36,207 bases of DNA from Phenylobacterium sp. (lineage in GTDB: Bacteria > Pseudomonadota > Alphaproteobacteria > Caulobacterales > Caulobacteraceae). Numbering within the stretch: position 1 is the stretch's first letter; each line of letters opens with the position of its first letter. The notes below the pieces were generated by a model that saw only the letters and a list, made by a program, of their open reading frames with translations, did not search any database and was not told where the DNA came from. Positions 25,313 to 34,750 of this stretch are shown here, in pieces. Where the stretch lies: assembly GCF_030651755.1 (NCBI RefSeq), contig NZ_JAUSBZ010000082.1, positions 1 to 36,207 on the forward strand, read 5' to 3'. The position numbers and the translations under genes are program-made.

Positions 25313-27847
25313 ATGTCGTCTTTCTCGCAAACCGGTCTGCGTCGCCTGCTGGCGACCAGCGCTTCAGTCGCCGTTCTCGCCAGCGCCGGCGCCGCCGCGG
25401 CGCAGTCCGAGGCGCCCCGCGTCTCCGAGCCCTTCACCATCCAGGAACTGGTCATCACCGCCGAAAAGCGTGAGCAGGCCCTGCAGGACGTCCCAGTCGC
25501 CGTCTCGGCCTTCACCTCGGAGCAGCGCGACACCCAGGGCATCACCAACATCCAGGACTTCGTGAATTTCACCCCGGGGATGAACTATTCGGGCGCCGAC
25601 CGGGTCTCCCTGCGCGGCTCGGGGCGCAACACCTTCTACATCGGCAATGATCCCGGCGTGGCCGCCTATTCGGACGGCTTCTATTCCGCCAGTTCCTCGG
25701 AACTGTTCAAGACGCCGCTGTTCATCGAGCGCACCGAGATTCTCCGCGGGCCCCAGGGCACCCTCTATGGCCGCAACGCCATGGGCGGCGCGATCAACCA
25801 GATCTCCAAGCGCCCGGACTACGAGTTCTCCGGCGAAATCCGCGCCGCGGTCGCCAACTATGACTACACCCGCATCGAGGGTGTGGTTTCCCTGCCCGTG
25901 GCCGAGAACCTTCGTTTCAAGGTCGGCGGCAACCAGGAATGGCAGCGCAAGGGCTTCATCGAGAACATCGGCAGCGCCAATGAAGGCGCCTCCATCAAGC
26001 GGACCTATTTCGAGGCCCAGATGGAAGCCGAGCTCGGCGAGGATGTGGACGTCTGGGTCCGCTACAATCGCTCCAACTGGGATGACAGCCTGGGCGTCGG
26101 CGACCGGCTGGCCAATCTGGTCAGCCCTTACGACACCACCCGCGCCTTCCAGCCCATCGGCGGCCTAGTGACCGGTCTGCAGTTCGGCGAGACGATCGTC
26201 AATCCCGGCGTCCGCGACCCCTATGTCCAGAACACCAACCGCGACGGCTACGGCGCCCTGCGCGGCAACCACGTCCTGACCGGTCAGGTGACCTGGGACC
26301 TGGGCTTCGCCGACCTGAAGTATATCGGCGGCTTCCAGCAGTACGACTATCAGACCGGCGGCGATTACGACAACACCAGCCGCACCGCGCCGATCACTGT
26401 GGCCGGCGTCCCGGGCATCTTCGTGGACTACACCACCGACTTCTACGAAACGAAGAAGTACTATTCCAACGAGCTGAACCTGACGTCCAATTCGGATGGG
26501 CCGCTCAGCTGGATCCTCGGAATCTACCAGTACGAAGAAGACTACAGCCAGCGCATCCAGTTGGGGAATCCCCAGCAGTCGCAGATGGCCGACCCCTGCT
26601 ATTTTGGCGGCACGGCCAATCCCTGCATCAGGGCCCCGGCCAATCCCAGCCGCAACTTCGTCGATGGCTATGCCGAGCTGAATTCCAAGGCCCTGGCCGC
26701 CTTCGGTCAGTTCTCCTACCAGCTCAGCGACGCCTTCGCCCTGACGGCTGGTCTGCGCTACAGCAAGGACGAGAAGGACGGCTTTGAGAGCCAGCGACTG
26801 GTCCTCTTCTCCCCGGCCGGCCCCTTTGGTCCGGCACTGGGCGGCGCCTTCGCCTTCGACGTCTCCACCGACCTGCAGCCCGGCACGCCGGGCGTCCAGA
26901 ACAGCCGCACCCTGTCCAAGAGCTGGGACGCGGTCACCGGCGTGCTGAACCTCGACTGGACCCCGGACAACGACAGCCTGTTCTACGCCAAGTACAGCCG
27001 CGGCTATAAGTCCGGCGGCTTCCTGCTCGGCACCCTGGCCCCGAACCCGGAGGGCAAGGCTGAATTCGTCAACGCCTATGAGCTGGGCATGAAGAAGACG
27101 ATCGCCCGCCAGCTGATCGTCAATGGTTCGCTCTATTACAACGACTATTCGGACCTGCAGTTGAACCTGCAGCAGCTGAACGCCGCAGGCACCGCCTCGG
27201 CCAACAACTTCATCAACGTCGACGCCCGGGCCTATGGCCTGGAGCTGGAGACCATCTGGCAGCCCAACCGCAATCTGCAGGTGTCGGTCAGCTACGGCTA
27301 TCTGAACACCGAGATCACCGAGGGCTGCTGCTTCTATGATCCGGCTGACCCGAGCGCCCAACTGGCCAGCGCCCGGCCCGCGGGCGGCACGGCGGTGCAG
27401 AACGGCGTCCTGCTGGTCTTCCAGGACCTGAAGGGGTCCCGCCTGTTCCAGTCGCCGGAACACAAGGTGGCCCTGAACGGCAACTACACCTGGGATTTCA
27501 ACGCCGGTTCGTTGATCGCCTCTGCCACCGCCTTCTGGACCGACGAGACCACCTACCAGCCGTTCGACAACCCTGCCTTCGCCGTGCCGGCCTATTCGGT
27601 CGCGGACTTCCGCCTGATCTGGCGCGATCTCGGCAACCGATATGCGGTCATCGGCTATGTGAAGAACGCTTTCGAGGAAGAGGGCTTCACCTCGACCGGG
27701 ACGACCAATCCCACCGCCGTCTATGGCGCCCCCAACCCGGGAATGATGGTCGGCGGTCAGGCCTATCTGCAACAGACCGGGACGGCGATCACCCGCGGCC
27801 TGATCCAGCCCCGCACCTTCGGTCTGGAGCTGCAGTACCGCTTCTAG
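25313..27847 (+). CDS. TonB-dependent outer-membrane receptor
   Basis: An 844-residue outer-membrane receptor starting at ATG 25313, with GGGAGGA 5 bases upstream. The signal peptide ends AAAAQS. A TonB-box-like IQELVITAEKREQALQDVPVAVSAF follows (in pieces), then a plug domain (SLRGSGRNTFYIGNDPGVAAYSDGFY cut, TEILRGPQGTLYGRNAMGGAIN) and a 22-strand-type barrel ending in the required Phe (FGLELQYRF). The opening with EKREQ.LQDVP is that of the large sphingomonad/Caulobacter subgroup often induced by siderophores, sugars or plant aromatics; the ligand here is unknown. It ends in a strong terminator. No inner-membrane transporter is adjacent, unlike the receptor at 5.0-8.0 kb. Confidence 0.93.
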   Translation: MSSFSQTGLRRLLATSASVAVLASAGAAAAQSEAPRVSEPFTIQELVITAEKREQALQDVPVAVSAFTSEQRDTQGITNIQDFVNFTPGMNYSGADRVSLRGSGRNTFYIGNDPGVAAYSDGFYSASSSELFKTPLFIERTEILRGPQGTLYGRNAMGGAINQISKRPDYEFSGEIRAAVANYDYTRIEGVVSLPVAENLRFKVGGNQEWQRKGFIENIGSANEGASIKRTYFEAQMEAELGEDVDVWVRYNRSNWDDSLGVGDRLANLVSPYDTTRAFQPIGGLVTGLQFGETIVNPGVRDPYVQNTNRDGYGALRGNHVLTGQVTWDLGFADLKYIGGFQQYDYQTGGDYDNTSRTAPITVAGVPGIFVDYTTDFYETKKYYSNELNLTSNSDGPLSWILGIYQYEEDYSQRIQLGNPQQSQMADPCYFGGTANPCIRAPANPSRNFVDGYAELNSKALAAFGQFSYQLSDAFALTAGLRYSKDEKDGFESQRLVLFSPAGPFGPALGGAFAFDVSTDLQPGTPGVQNSRTLSKSWDAVTGVLNLDWTPDNDSLFYAKYSRGYKSGGFLLGTLAPNPEGKAEFVNAYELGMKKTIARQLIVNGSLYYNDYSDLQLNLQQLNAAGTASANNFINVDARAYGLELETIWQPNRNLQVSVSYGYLNTEITEGCCFYDPADPSAQLASARPAGGTAVQNGVLLVFQDLKGSRLFQSPEHKVALNGNYTWDFNAGSLIASATAFWTDETTYQPFDNPAFAVPAYSVADFRLIWRDLGNRYAVIGYVKNAFEEEGFTSTGTTNPTAVYGAPNPGMMVGGQAYLQQTGTAITRGLIQPRTFGLELQYRF

Positions 27848-27871
27848 AGACCGCCTCTCCAGGACGATCAG

Positions 27872-27911
27872 GACGGGCGGCGGGGAAACCTGCCGCCCGT
27901 CTCATGTTTTT
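27872..27911 (+). terminator. rho-independent terminator of the second TonB receptor
   Basis: GACGGGCGGC (27872-27881) pairs perfectly with GCCGCCCGTC (27892-27901). The inner GGG/CCT can add three pairs around a GAAA tetraloop. TTTTT follows at 27907-27911 after a 5-base gap. It lies 24 bases after the receptor's TAG. Confidence 0.85.
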
Positions 27912-27950
27912 GGACACTGCGTCAAAGAGGCGGCGGCAGGCTTAACGTCT

Positions 27951-27966
27951 CCGAAAAGGGTTTCGG
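27951..27966. promoter_or_regulatory. inverted repeat upstream of the pseudokinase-receiver gene
   Basis: CCGAAA-AGGG-TTTCGG is a perfect 6+4+6 inverted repeat about 40 bases before the ATG at 28006. A TATAAG word lies 12 bases downstream. It could be an operator or a 5'-UTR hairpin. No clear Shine-Dalgarno precedes the gene. Confidence 0.3.
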
Positions 27967-28005
27967 CCATCCTAGATATAAGATTTCCAATGGTGCCGAC
28001 GTCCC

Positions 28006-29109
28006 ATGTCCCCTTCCGAGTTCTTTTTCGATCACGTCACGGAAGAAATTCGCATCCAGGTCGAGGGTATGCTGGCGCTGACGGAACGTCTTTGTCGCCA
28101 GCATCTCTCCGCCGACGCGGTGGCCTGTGTCGAAGGGATCGATGAGGCCGCCCATTCGGTTTCGCGACTACTGAGCACCGCCCGCGATCTGAAGATCGCC
28201 GCCGCCGAACAACTCGCCCTGAACCCGGCCCGACACCAGCTTCGCGATCTGATGGATGAGGTGCAGGAGCGTTGGATCAGCCGCGCCCGCGAAAGCGGCG
28301 TCACCCTTCTCGTCGCCTATGAGGGCGATCCCGCCGCGGCCGCCCTGGTTGACGCCCACCGCTTGCACCAGATTTTCGATGGCTATATCGGCCAGGCGAT
28401 TTCCGGCGTCCGCCACGGCGCTGTCGAAGCCTCCCTCCAGGTCGTGTCCGCCCAAGCTGGAAGCCTGAGGCTAGAGGGCCGCGTCCGCGGGGCCGGCGAG
28501 GTCGTCGACGGCAGCCTGTCTGGCAGTATCGAAGAGATCGCCGCCCGTTTCGGACTGGAGACCGCCATGGGGGCGGCGCTGGGTCAGCGCATCCTCCAGG
28601 CTCTCGACGGCCTGGGACAAACCGAGCGGAACGCCGGCGGCGGCGAGACGGCGGTTTTCACACTTCTGGCTCCCTGCGCGCCCGAAGACGCGGCCGAACC
28701 AGCCGAAACAGCGTCCGACCGCGCCGCCCACGTCCTGATCGTTGATGACAACGCCACCAACCGTATGGTGGCCGAGACCCTCTGCGAGATGTTCGACTGC
28801 ACCGCTGAGACCGCCGTCGATGGCGTCGAGGCGGTGGAACTGGCCAAGAGCGGGCGCTTTGATCTGATCCTGATGGACATCAAGATGCCGCGTATGGACG
28901 GCGTCGACGCCACCCGCGCCATTCGCGCCCTGCAAGGTCCGGCCAGCCAGACCCCAATCATCGCCCTGACCGCCAACGCCGACCCTGAGGACGCAGCCGG
29001 ATACATCGCTGCGGGCATGATTGGGGTGGTTGAAAAGCCGATGAAGCCCGAGAGCCTTCTCCGGGCCCTGCAACAGGCCCTGGGCCAGGGCGACGCCAAG
29101 GCGGCCTAG
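28006..29109 (+). CDS. pseudo-histidine kinase fused to a receiver domain
   Basis: A 367-residue cytoplasmic protein. Residues about 5-225 follow the layout of a histidine-kinase dimerisation and ATPase core, yet the key residues are gone. The H-box position, normally SHEIRTPL, reads TEEIRIQV. The N-box, normally LIGNAIKFT, reads YIGQAISGV. No DxGxG or GxGLGL motif follows. Residues about 240-360 are an intact receiver: acidic DD in VLIVDDNATNR, phospho-acceptor Asp291 in LMDIKMPRMDG, Thr in ALTANA and Lys in VEKPMKP. The protein thus probably cannot autophosphorylate and is likely a phosphate sink, phosphorelay target or scaffold for another kinase. The hybrid kinase at 32.7-34.7 kb is a possible but unproven partner. 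Confidence 0.8.
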   Translation: MSPSEFFFDHVTEEIRIQVEGMLALTERLCRQHLSADAVACVEGIDEAAHSVSRLLSTARDLKIAAAEQLALNPARHQLRDLMDEVQERWISRARESGVTLLVAYEGDPAAAALVDAHRLHQIFDGYIGQAISGVRHGAVEASLQVVSAQAGSLRLEGRVRGAGEVVDGSLSGSIEEIAARFGLETAMGAALGQRILQALDGLGQTERNAGGGETAVFTLLAPCAPEDAAEPAETASDRAAHVLIVDDNATNRMVAETLCEMFDCTAETAVDGVEAVELAKSGRFDLILMDIKMPRMDGVDATRAIRALQGPASQTPIIALTANADPEDAAGYIAAGMIGVVEKPMKPESLLRALQQALGQGDAKAA

Positions 29110-29205
29110 GAACCGTCGCCGATGAGGCGACCTGCGGGTCTCTTTGCAACTTGTCCTGGGCCGGGCGACCATGCCGGTTCATGATCGGGCGACATCGGGG
29201 ATCCC

Positions 29206-29829
29206 ATGACCAGCTTCTATGAGCGCGCCATCCTGCCCAGATTGCTGACCTGCGCCTGTGGATCACCGGCGATCATGCGACAACGCGCCCGGCTCGTGCC
29301 GCAGGCTCATGGGCGGGTTCTGGAGCTTGGCGTCGGCGGTGGGCTAAACCTTGCCTTCTACGATCCGTCCTGGGTGGATTATGTCACGGGAATTGATCCC
29401 TCCCCGCAGCTTCGCGACCGAGCGTCCGCGGCGCCGCGCAGCCCGAATCTGCGGGTCGCCATTGAGGCCGGAGAAGCCGAGGCGCTTCCCTTCGCAGATC
29501 ACAGCTTCGACAGCGTGGTCTGCACCTTTACGTTGTGCTCGGTGCGCGACCCCGCCGCCGCCCTGGCCGAAGCCCGGCGGGTCCTTGCGCCCGGCGGCGA
29601 TTTCTACTTCTGCGAGCATGGCCTTTCGCCAGAACCAGGGGTGGCTCGTTGGCAGACTCGCCTGGACCCACTGTGGAGTCGCCTGGCCGGAGGCTGTCAC
29701 CTCAACCGTCCCGTCGCCGACAGCATCACCGCAGCGGGGTTCAGGCTTGGAAGTGTGGAGAAGGCCTACCTGCCTAAGACACCGAGGTTCGCCGGCTGGA
29801 ATGAGTGGGGCGCGGCCCAGACGAACTGA
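29206..29829 (+). CDS. class I SAM-dependent methyltransferase (UbiE/METTL7-like)
   Basis: A 207-residue cytoplasmic methyltransferase with a Rossmann fold. The SAM-binding motif I is VLELGVGGGLNL (residues 38-49), the acidic residue of motif II is in VTGIDPS, and LPFADHSFDSVVCTFTLCSV and EARRVLAPGGDFYFCEHG complete the Methyltransf_11 pattern. The CEHG and the later H-rich GGCHLNRP resemble the METTL7 / thiol- or lipid-methyltransferase subgroup. The substrate is unknown. It lies 97 bases after the pseudokinase gene on the same strand. Confidence 0.82.
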   Translation: MTSFYERAILPRLLTCACGSPAIMRQRARLVPQAHGRVLELGVGGGLNLAFYDPSWVDYVTGIDPSPQLRDRASAAPRSPNLRVAIEAGEAEALPFADHSFDSVVCTFTLCSVRDPAAALAEARRVLAPGGDFYFCEHGLSPEPGVARWQTRLDPLWSRLAGGCHLNRPVADSITAAGFRLGSVEKAYLPKTPRFAGWNEWGAAQTN

Positions 29830-29861
29830 GCCGCGCCCCCAACTCTGGCTAGGCTGACGGC

Positions 29862-30332
29862 CTACATATCAGACGGAGTCTCGGCCTCAACCTCGACCTC
29901 AGCGCCGGCCTCAGCGGAAGCATCGGCGCTGGTCCCAGCGTCCGCCTGCATGGATTGGCCGATGCGGGCGCGCAGCTCAGCATCACCCTGGGCCGCGGCG
30001 GCGATCTGATTGTACTCTTCAGACGTCAGGCCGGCGCCCTCAACAGCCGCGGTCATCTCTGCGGTCATCTGTTGCTGCAGGGCGGCCTTGGCCGATTCAT
30101 CGGCCTCAGCAGCCACACGGGCGCTGTACTGCTCGTTCAGTGACTGAATGTCCGTCATGGCTTCGGCGAAGCTGTCGACCTGGGCGTCGGTGAAGGCGGA
30201 AGAGCCAGCCTCGACCGGCGCGCCGATCTCGGGAGGCGCAGTCGCGGCGCTATCCATGTCCTGGGCGAGGGCCGGAGCGCTCATTAGGGCGAGCGCGGCG
30301 CCGGCGGCGAAAAGCGTGGTCTTGAGGGTCAT
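29862..30332 (-). CDS. DUF4168 secreted protein
   Basis: A 156-residue protein read from ATG 30332 (AGGAG about 10 bases upstream); the frame is open to 30515, but the added residues have no family match. A signal peptide (LFAAGAALALMSAPALAQ) is followed by an Ala/Pro-rich linker. A helical DUF4168 core then follows (FTDAQVDSFAEAMTDIQSLNEQY, AGLTSEEYNQIAAAAQGDAELRARI, cut), with an acidic Ala/Glu tail. DUF4168 proteins are periplasmic or outer-membrane-facing helical proteins of unknown function, widespread in alphaproteobacteria and cyanobacteria. It lies downstream of katE on the same strand, separated by 211 bases that carry a hairpin and a dyad. Confidence 0.85.
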   Translation of the reverse strand: MTLKTTLFAAGAALALMSAPALAQDMDSAATAPPEIGAPVEAGSSAFTDAQVDSFAEAMTDIQSLNEQYSARVAAEADESAKAALQQQMTAEMTAAVEGAGLTSEEYNQIAAAAQGDAELRARIGQSMQADAGTSADASAEAGAEVEVEAETPSDM

Positions 30333-30411
30333 GTCAGTGGGTCTCCTGTTCTGTCCACTCCCTTCACAAACCGGTGAACGCTCGGGAAGGTTGCGCATCT
30401 CAGGAAAAATA

Positions 30412-30427
30412 ATCACGCGCCCGTGAT
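30412..30427. promoter_or_regulatory. perfect dyad upstream of the DUF4168 gene (possible operator)
   Basis: ATCACG-CGCC-CGTGAT is a perfect 6+4+6 palindrome 80-95 bases upstream of the DUF4168 start codon at 30332. The position fits a promoter-proximal operator on the minus strand. The regulator is unknown. Confidence 0.35.
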
Positions 30428-30458
30428 CGCCTTGGCGTTTGCTGCGGGCCTGTACCGG

Positions 30459-30491
30459 CCGCCGCCCCCGCCAAAACGAAAGGGGCGGCGG
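30459..30491. other. GC-rich hairpin downstream of katE
   Basis: CCGCCGCCCC (30459-30468) and GGGGCGGCGG (30482-30491) form a perfect 10-bp stem with a 13-base loop, about 50 bases beyond the katE stop codon. There is no T-run after it on the minus strand; the T-rich part is in the loop. It may slow polymerase or protect a 3' end but is not a standard intrinsic terminator. Confidence 0.4.
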
Positions 30492-30543
30492 CGCGGCCGA
30501 CGCGTTTCTGTACAAAACCTCGGGAGCTGGATGGCCCCAGCGG

Positions 30544-32646
30544 TCATTTCAGGGCGGCGGCGTCCAGATCAACCTTCAGTTCCCGGGCCCAGAGCCGAAT
30601 GGCGCGACAGGCCTCCACAAAGGCCTTGGCGTCCTTCGGACCCTTCAGGTCCACGAAGCCCTCGTCCATGTCGTCCGCCACGCCAGCCTTGTCGAACAGC
30701 ACGGCGGCGGCCGGCGTGTGGGCGATGAACTTGCAGTGGGCGAAGGCGTCATTGACGAAGTCCTTGGCCGTCTTGTCCTTGGAGAGCATGGCGGCCCCCT
30801 CTTCCGACACCAGCACGGCCACCGCATCGTAGAGCACCGAGGGCCCACCATCGATCTTCTGGTCGGCTGGCAGCAGCGCGCCGTCGCTCAGCTTCACCCC
30901 GCCGATGTGAGGCGCGATCACTTCGAAGATCGCACCCTCGGCGGCGATGGCGTCAGTGAGCGCTTTGAAGAGGCTCGCATCGGCGCCATCGGTCATCAGA
31001 AGCCCGAACTTACGACCCTCGAATTTCGGCAGGGGCCGCTTGAGCATGCTGAGCGCATCCGAGGGCGGCAGGTCCGCCACCACCGGCCGGGCCGGATTCA
31101 GGGCGGCGGGCATGTTCGCAAGACCAAGGCCGGTGGCGACCGTCTTGGCGAGGCCTTCGTCGATATTGCGCAGGTGGCCGACCATGCGCTCGCGGATGTC
31201 GAGCCGGTCGCACTTGCTGAGTTCGAACACCAGGGCGTCGCCCATATGCTTCTGCTCGATGGGCGTCTGGCTTATGAAGAACTGCCGCGCCTGGCTGTAG
31301 TGGTCGGCGAAAGTTTCGGCGCGGATCTGGCGGGTCTCGCCGGATTCGGCGGCCGTGAAGTGCGGATAGCCCCGCTCTGGGCTCTCCCGAGGACCGCCCT
31401 GCTCGCCCCAGCTGTTGGGCTCGTAATTGGCCCGGCCGACGGGGTTGCGCATGGCCATGTGGCCATCCTGCTGGAAGTTGTGCACCGGACAGCGCGGCGC
31501 GTTGACCGGGATGTGGGTGAAGTTCGGGCCGCCCAGGCGCTTCAGCTGGGTGTCGAGATAGGAGAAGTTCCGGCCTTGAAGCAGGGGGTCATTGGTGAAG
31601 CCGATGCCCGGCACCACGTTCTGGGTGCAGAAGGCCACCTGCTCGGTCTCGGCGAAGAAGTTCTGGACGTTGTTGTCCAGCACCATGCGGCCGATGATCC
31701 GCACCGGAATGCGCTCTTCGGGAATGATCTTGGTGGGGTCGAGGATGTCGAACTCGAATTCATCGGCGAAGGCCTCGTCAAAGACCTGAACGCCCAGCTC
31801 CCATTCCGGCGGTGTGGCGCTCTCGACCGCGTCCCACAGGTCGCGACGGTGGAAGTCGGGATCGGCGCCGTTGATCTTCAGGGCCTCGTTCCACAGCACC
31901 GACTGCAGGCCGAGCTTGGGCTTCCAGTGGAACTTGACGAAGCTCGACTTGCCCTCGGCGTTGATGAACCGGAAGGTGTGAACGCCGAAGCCCTCCATGA
32001 ACCGCAGGGACCGCGGGATGGCCCGGTCGGACATGGCCCACATGATCATGTGCATGGACTCTGGGCTCAGGGTGATGAAGTCCCAGAAGTTGTCGTGGGC
32101 CGTCTGGGCCTGGGGAAAGCCGCGGTCGGGCGCCGGCTTGGCCGCATGGATCAGGTCGGGGAACTTGATGGCGTCCTGGATGAAGAAGACCGGGATGTTG
32201 TTGCCCACAAGGTCCCAGTTACCCTCCTGGGTGTAGAACTTGACCGCAAAGCCACGGACGTCCCGCGGCAGGTCCGGCGAGCCCTTGGCGCCAGCCACCG
32301 TGGAGAAGCGCACGAAGACCGGCGTGCGCTGGCCGGCCTCCTGGAAGGGATCGGCCCGGGTCAGGTCCGACAGGGATTCCGTCGCCTCGAAATAGCCGTG
32401 CACGCCGAAGCCGCGGGCATGGACCACCCGTTCGGGGATCCGCTCGTGATCGAAATGGAAGAGCTTCTCGCGCAGGTGGAAGTCGTCCAGCAGGGCCGGG
32501 CCACGGGCGCCGACCTTCAGGCTGTTCTGGTCGTCGGCGACCGGAACGCCCTGCTGCGTCGTCAGGACCGGCGTTTCGCCAGAGGCGGTCTGATGGGTTT
32601 CGCCTCCCGCGCCTGGGTTACGCTTCCCGTAGATCTCGTCGGCCAT
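30544..32646 (-). CDS. katE: large-subunit catalase HPII
   Basis: A 700-residue clade-2 haem catalase that destroys hydrogen peroxide in the cytoplasm. It has the extra C-terminal DJ-1/flavodoxin-like domain (residues about 550-700) that separates HPII from small catalases. Catalytic His76 ([13 protein letters not shown]), Asn149 (VGNNIPVFF) and haem-ligand Tyr363 (FSYLDTQ) are all exactly 52 positions below the E. coli HPII numbers (128, 201, 415). E. coli His392, which is cross-linked to Tyr415, corresponds here to Cys340 in [10 protein letters not shown] Shine-Dalgarno GGAGGA lies about 9 bases before the ATG. No OxyR or RpoE gene is near. Confidence 0.96.
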   Translation of the reverse strand: MADEIYGKRNPGAGGETHQTASGETPVLTTQQGVPVADDQNSLKVGARGPALLDDFHLREKLFHFDHERIPERVVHARGFGVHGYFEATESLSDLTRADPFQEAGQRTPVFVRFSTVAGAKGSPDLPRDVRGFAVKFYTQEGNWDLVGNNIPVFFIQDAIKFPDLIHAAKPAPDRGFPQAQTAHDNFWDFITLSPESMHMIMWAMSDRAIPRSLRFMEGFGVHTFRFINAEGKSSFVKFHWKPKLGLQSVLWNEALKINGADPDFHRRDLWDAVESATPPEWELGVQVFDEAFADEFEFDILDPTKIIPEERIPVRIIGRMVLDNNVQNFFAETEQVAFCTQNVVPGIGFTNDPLLQGRNFSYLDTQLKRLGGPNFTHIPVNAPRCPVHNFQQDGHMAMRNPVGRANYEPNSWGEQGGPRESPERGYPHFTAAESGETRQIRAETFADHYSQARQFFISQTPIEQKHMGDALVFELSKCDRLDIRERMVGHLRNIDEGLAKTVATGLGLANMPAALNPARPVVADLPPSDALSMLKRPLPKFEGRKFGLLMTDGADASLFKALTDAIAAEGAIFEVIAPHIGGVKLSDGALLPADQKIDGGPSVLYDAVAVLVSEEGAAMLSKDKTAKDFVNDAFAHCKFIAHTPAAAVLFDKAGVADDMDEGFVDLKGPKDAKAFVEACRAIRLWARELKVDLDAAALK

Positions 32647-32744
32647 GGCGTCTGTCCTCCTCTGGAGCCGACGCAGAAGCGCGCGAGACCTGAGAAGGGT
32701 TCATTGGTTGCGGATTTCCCCGCGCGCTCGCTGGCGCAGGGTCC

Positions 32745-34718
32745 TCAGGCTGTGCGAATCGATGGACCCGGGGCGGCGCCAGACGGGCGGGCCTCGGCCT
32801 CAGCGGTGACCTGCTCAATCTGGTGGAGGAGGGTTTCGAACTGCACGGGCTTTGCCGCCACGGCGTCGATCCCCGCGCCTGTGTAACGGCGAATCTCGTC
32901 GGCCATGACGCTGGCCGTGACCGCGATCACCGGCGTCCGGGCCCTCACCTGAACGCGTTCCAGGGACCGGATCTGACGAGCGGCAGCCAGACCGTCGAGC
33001 CTGGGCATATGGATGTCCATTAGGATGACGTCCCAGGCCCCGGTCTCCCAGGCCTCCACCGCCTCCACCCCGTCGGCCGCCAGCCCGCATTCGGCGCCTT
33101 CGCCCTCCAGCAGGGTCTGCAGAACCGCCCGGTTGGCCAGGTTGTCGTCCGCGATCAGGAGCCGCTGGCCCTGCAGGGCGCCCCTGCCCAACGCCGGCGA
33201 CGTCTCGCCCTGGACTGGCGGGTCAGGCGCGGGGGGGCCCGCAACCTCGGCCTTCACGGCCGGCAGCGGCAGTTCCAGACTGAAACGGGCGCCCAGTCCT
33301 GGCTGACTGGCGAAGGTGATCTGGCCGCCCATCATATCAGCAAGCTCGCGACAGATGGCCAGGCCCAGGCCGGTCCCGCCGCTCCGTCGGGTGTTGGAGG
33401 AATCGGCCTGCACGAACTTCTCGAAGATGCGGTCCTGCTGATCCTGCGGGATGCCCATGCCGGTGTCCTGCACTTCGCAGATGAGCCGTCCGTCATCCCC
33501 GCCGATCCGGACGATCACCGAACCGGCATCGGTGAATTTCAGCGCATTGGAGATCAGGTTGCTGAGGATCTGGCGCACCCGCACCTCGTCGCCCAGGCGC
33601 AGGCCCGACACCACGGGCGAGACATCGAGCCGGAAGGCCAGGCCGCGGTCGGCGGCCAACTGGCCGTAGAGCTTGCGCAGGGTTTCGGCGAAGCGGTCGA
33701 GGTCGAAGGGGGCCGTCTGCAAAGACATCTCGCCCGCCTCGATGCGGGAGACGTCCAGAATGGCGTTCAGAATGTCCAGAAGATCGACGGCTGATCCCCT
33801 GACGGTGGCCAGGCGCTCCCGCTGCGGAGGCGACAGGTCGTCCCGCTCCATCACCTGCACCATGCCCAGCACGCCGTTTAGAGGGGTGCGGATTTCGTGA
33901 CTCATGGTGGCGAGAAACTCGCTCTTTGCGCGATCAGCGGCCCGGGCGGCGACGGCCAGGCTCTGGGCTCCCCGGGCGAGCTCCTGGTTGCGGGTCAGTT
34001 CGTGGCGCAAGGCCCGGTTCAACATGTCGGTGGCGAGCCGGGCACGGATTTCCCGCATCACGGCGGCCCGCATCAGGGACGAAATGCCAACGGCCGCAAA
34101 CAGGCTGGCGACCCCGACGTAAACGTATTCCCCGATCAAATCGCCGGGCGCCTCGCGGGCCATCAGCACGAGCCCGGTCAAGGCGACGGTCGCAGCGCTA
34201 TATCCCACCCGCCGGGTCGGCGCCGATGTGGCGAAGGCAAGCGCCAAAAGCACAAAGTAGATCAGCTTCAAGGGCTCGAAATGGTAGCTCTGATAGACGA
34301 CCACATTGGCCAAGGACAGGCCGTAGAGCCCGAGCGCCGTCCCCTCGAGGGCCGGCAGGCTCATCTCAGACCGCAATCTCTTCCACATCAGGAAGGCGAT
34401 CACCGCAGTGAGGCTGGAAAGCCCGGTCAGCACCCACAGGGCTGCGCCCGTCTCGAAGAACGGGTGCGAGAGGGTGATGACCAGATAATAGATTGTGGCG
34501 AACGCCGCGCACATGCGCAGGATCGGCGTCTGCGACTGAGCCAGGACCGCCGGCTCGACTTTGATGTCCTCGGCTCTGGGGGTGGTCAGGTTCGGCAAAG
34601 TCCGGGCCTCGGCGTTCTGCGCAGATGGCCGAACAATGGCATCGGAATGCCTACGAATTGATTTCTGCCGGCTGGGACAGTCGTTTTGCGCGAAATTTGA
34701 CAAATGACTTTCGGTCAT
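32745..34718 (-). CDS. membrane hybrid histidine kinase
   Basis: About 657 residues. An N-terminal region with six or so transmembrane helices (about residues 65-230) serves as sensor. Then come a short coiled coil ([12 protein letters not shown]), the kinase core with H-box [11 protein letters not shown] (His274), N-box [13 protein letters not shown]1 DTGMGI, F-box FEKFVQ and G2 GGTGLGL, and a C-terminal receiver with phospho-acceptor Asp568 in [10 protein letters not shown]. It probably autophosphorylates and passes phosphate on to an unknown partner. The start is uncertain. ATG 34718 lies inside an operator-like dyad of the divergent tetR; TTG 34598, with GAGG 8 bases upstream, would remove 40 unconserved residues. 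ATG 34763 would overlap tetR and is unlikely. Confidence 0.9.
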   Translation of the reverse strand: MTESHLSNFAQNDCPSRQKSIRRHSDAIVRPSAQNAEARTLPNLTTPRAEDIKVEPAVLAQSQTPILRMCAAFATIYYLVITLSHPFFETGAALWVLTGLSSLTAVIAFLMWKRLRSEMSLPALEGTALGLYGLSLANVVVYQSYHFEPLKLIYFVLLALAFATSAPTRRVGYSAATVALTGLVLMAREAPGDLIGEYVYVGVASLFAAVGISSLMRAAVMREIRARLATDMLNRALRHELTRNQELARGAQSLAVAARAADRAKSEFLATMSHEIRTPLNGVLGMVQVMERDDLSPPQRERLATVRGSAVDLLDILNAILDVSRIEAGEMSLQTAPFDLDRFAETLRKLYGQLAADRGLAFRLDVSPVVSGLRLGDEVRVRQILSNLISNALKFTDAGSVIVRIGGDDGRLICEVQDTGMGIPQDQQDRIFEKFVQADSSNTRRSGGTGLGLAICRELADMMGGQITFASQPGLGARFSLELPLPAVKAEVAGPPAPDPPVQGETSPALGRGALQGQRLLIADDNLANRAVLQTLLEGEGAECGLAADGVEAVEAWETGAWDVILMDIHMPRLDGLAAARQIRSLERVQVRARTPVIAVTASVMADEIRRYTGAGIDAVAAKPVQFETLLHQIEQVTAEAEARPSGAAPGPSIRTA

Positions 34719-34725
34719 TAATACT
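34697..34725 (+). promoter_or_regulatory. tetR promoter
   Basis: A perfect -35 TTGACA (34697-34702), a 17-base spacer and AATACT (34720-34725, 4 of 6 to TATAAT). The spacer is exactly the first inverted repeat (34703-34719). The predicted transcription start, near 34732, falls within the second repeat. The tetR ATG is at 34751, with GAGG 6 bases upstream. Confidence 0.7.
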
Positions 34726-34737
34726 GACCCGCAGTCA
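34703..34737. promoter_or_regulatory. tandem TetR-type operators, TGAC-N5-GTCA x2
   Basis: Repeat 1 is AATGAC-TTTCG-GTCATT (34703-34719); repeat 2 is TGAC-CCGCA-GTCA (34725-34737). Their centres are 20 bases apart, about two helical turns, so two dimers could bind the same face. Both sit on the tetR promoter and beside the divergent kinase start, so the natural candidate binder is the TetR protein itself, acting as autorepressor. Confidence 0.7.
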
Positions 34738-34750
34738 ATAGAGGCGCAGG

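Noticed and set aside
26165..27772. 535-codon minus-strand frame opposite the second TonB receptor
   Set aside because: Antisense shadow in a codon-biased GC-rich gene.
30439..32886. 815-codon open frame opposite katE
   Set aside because: Antisense shadow of a gene whose catalytic residues all align with HPII; the translated product is low-complexity and without motifs.
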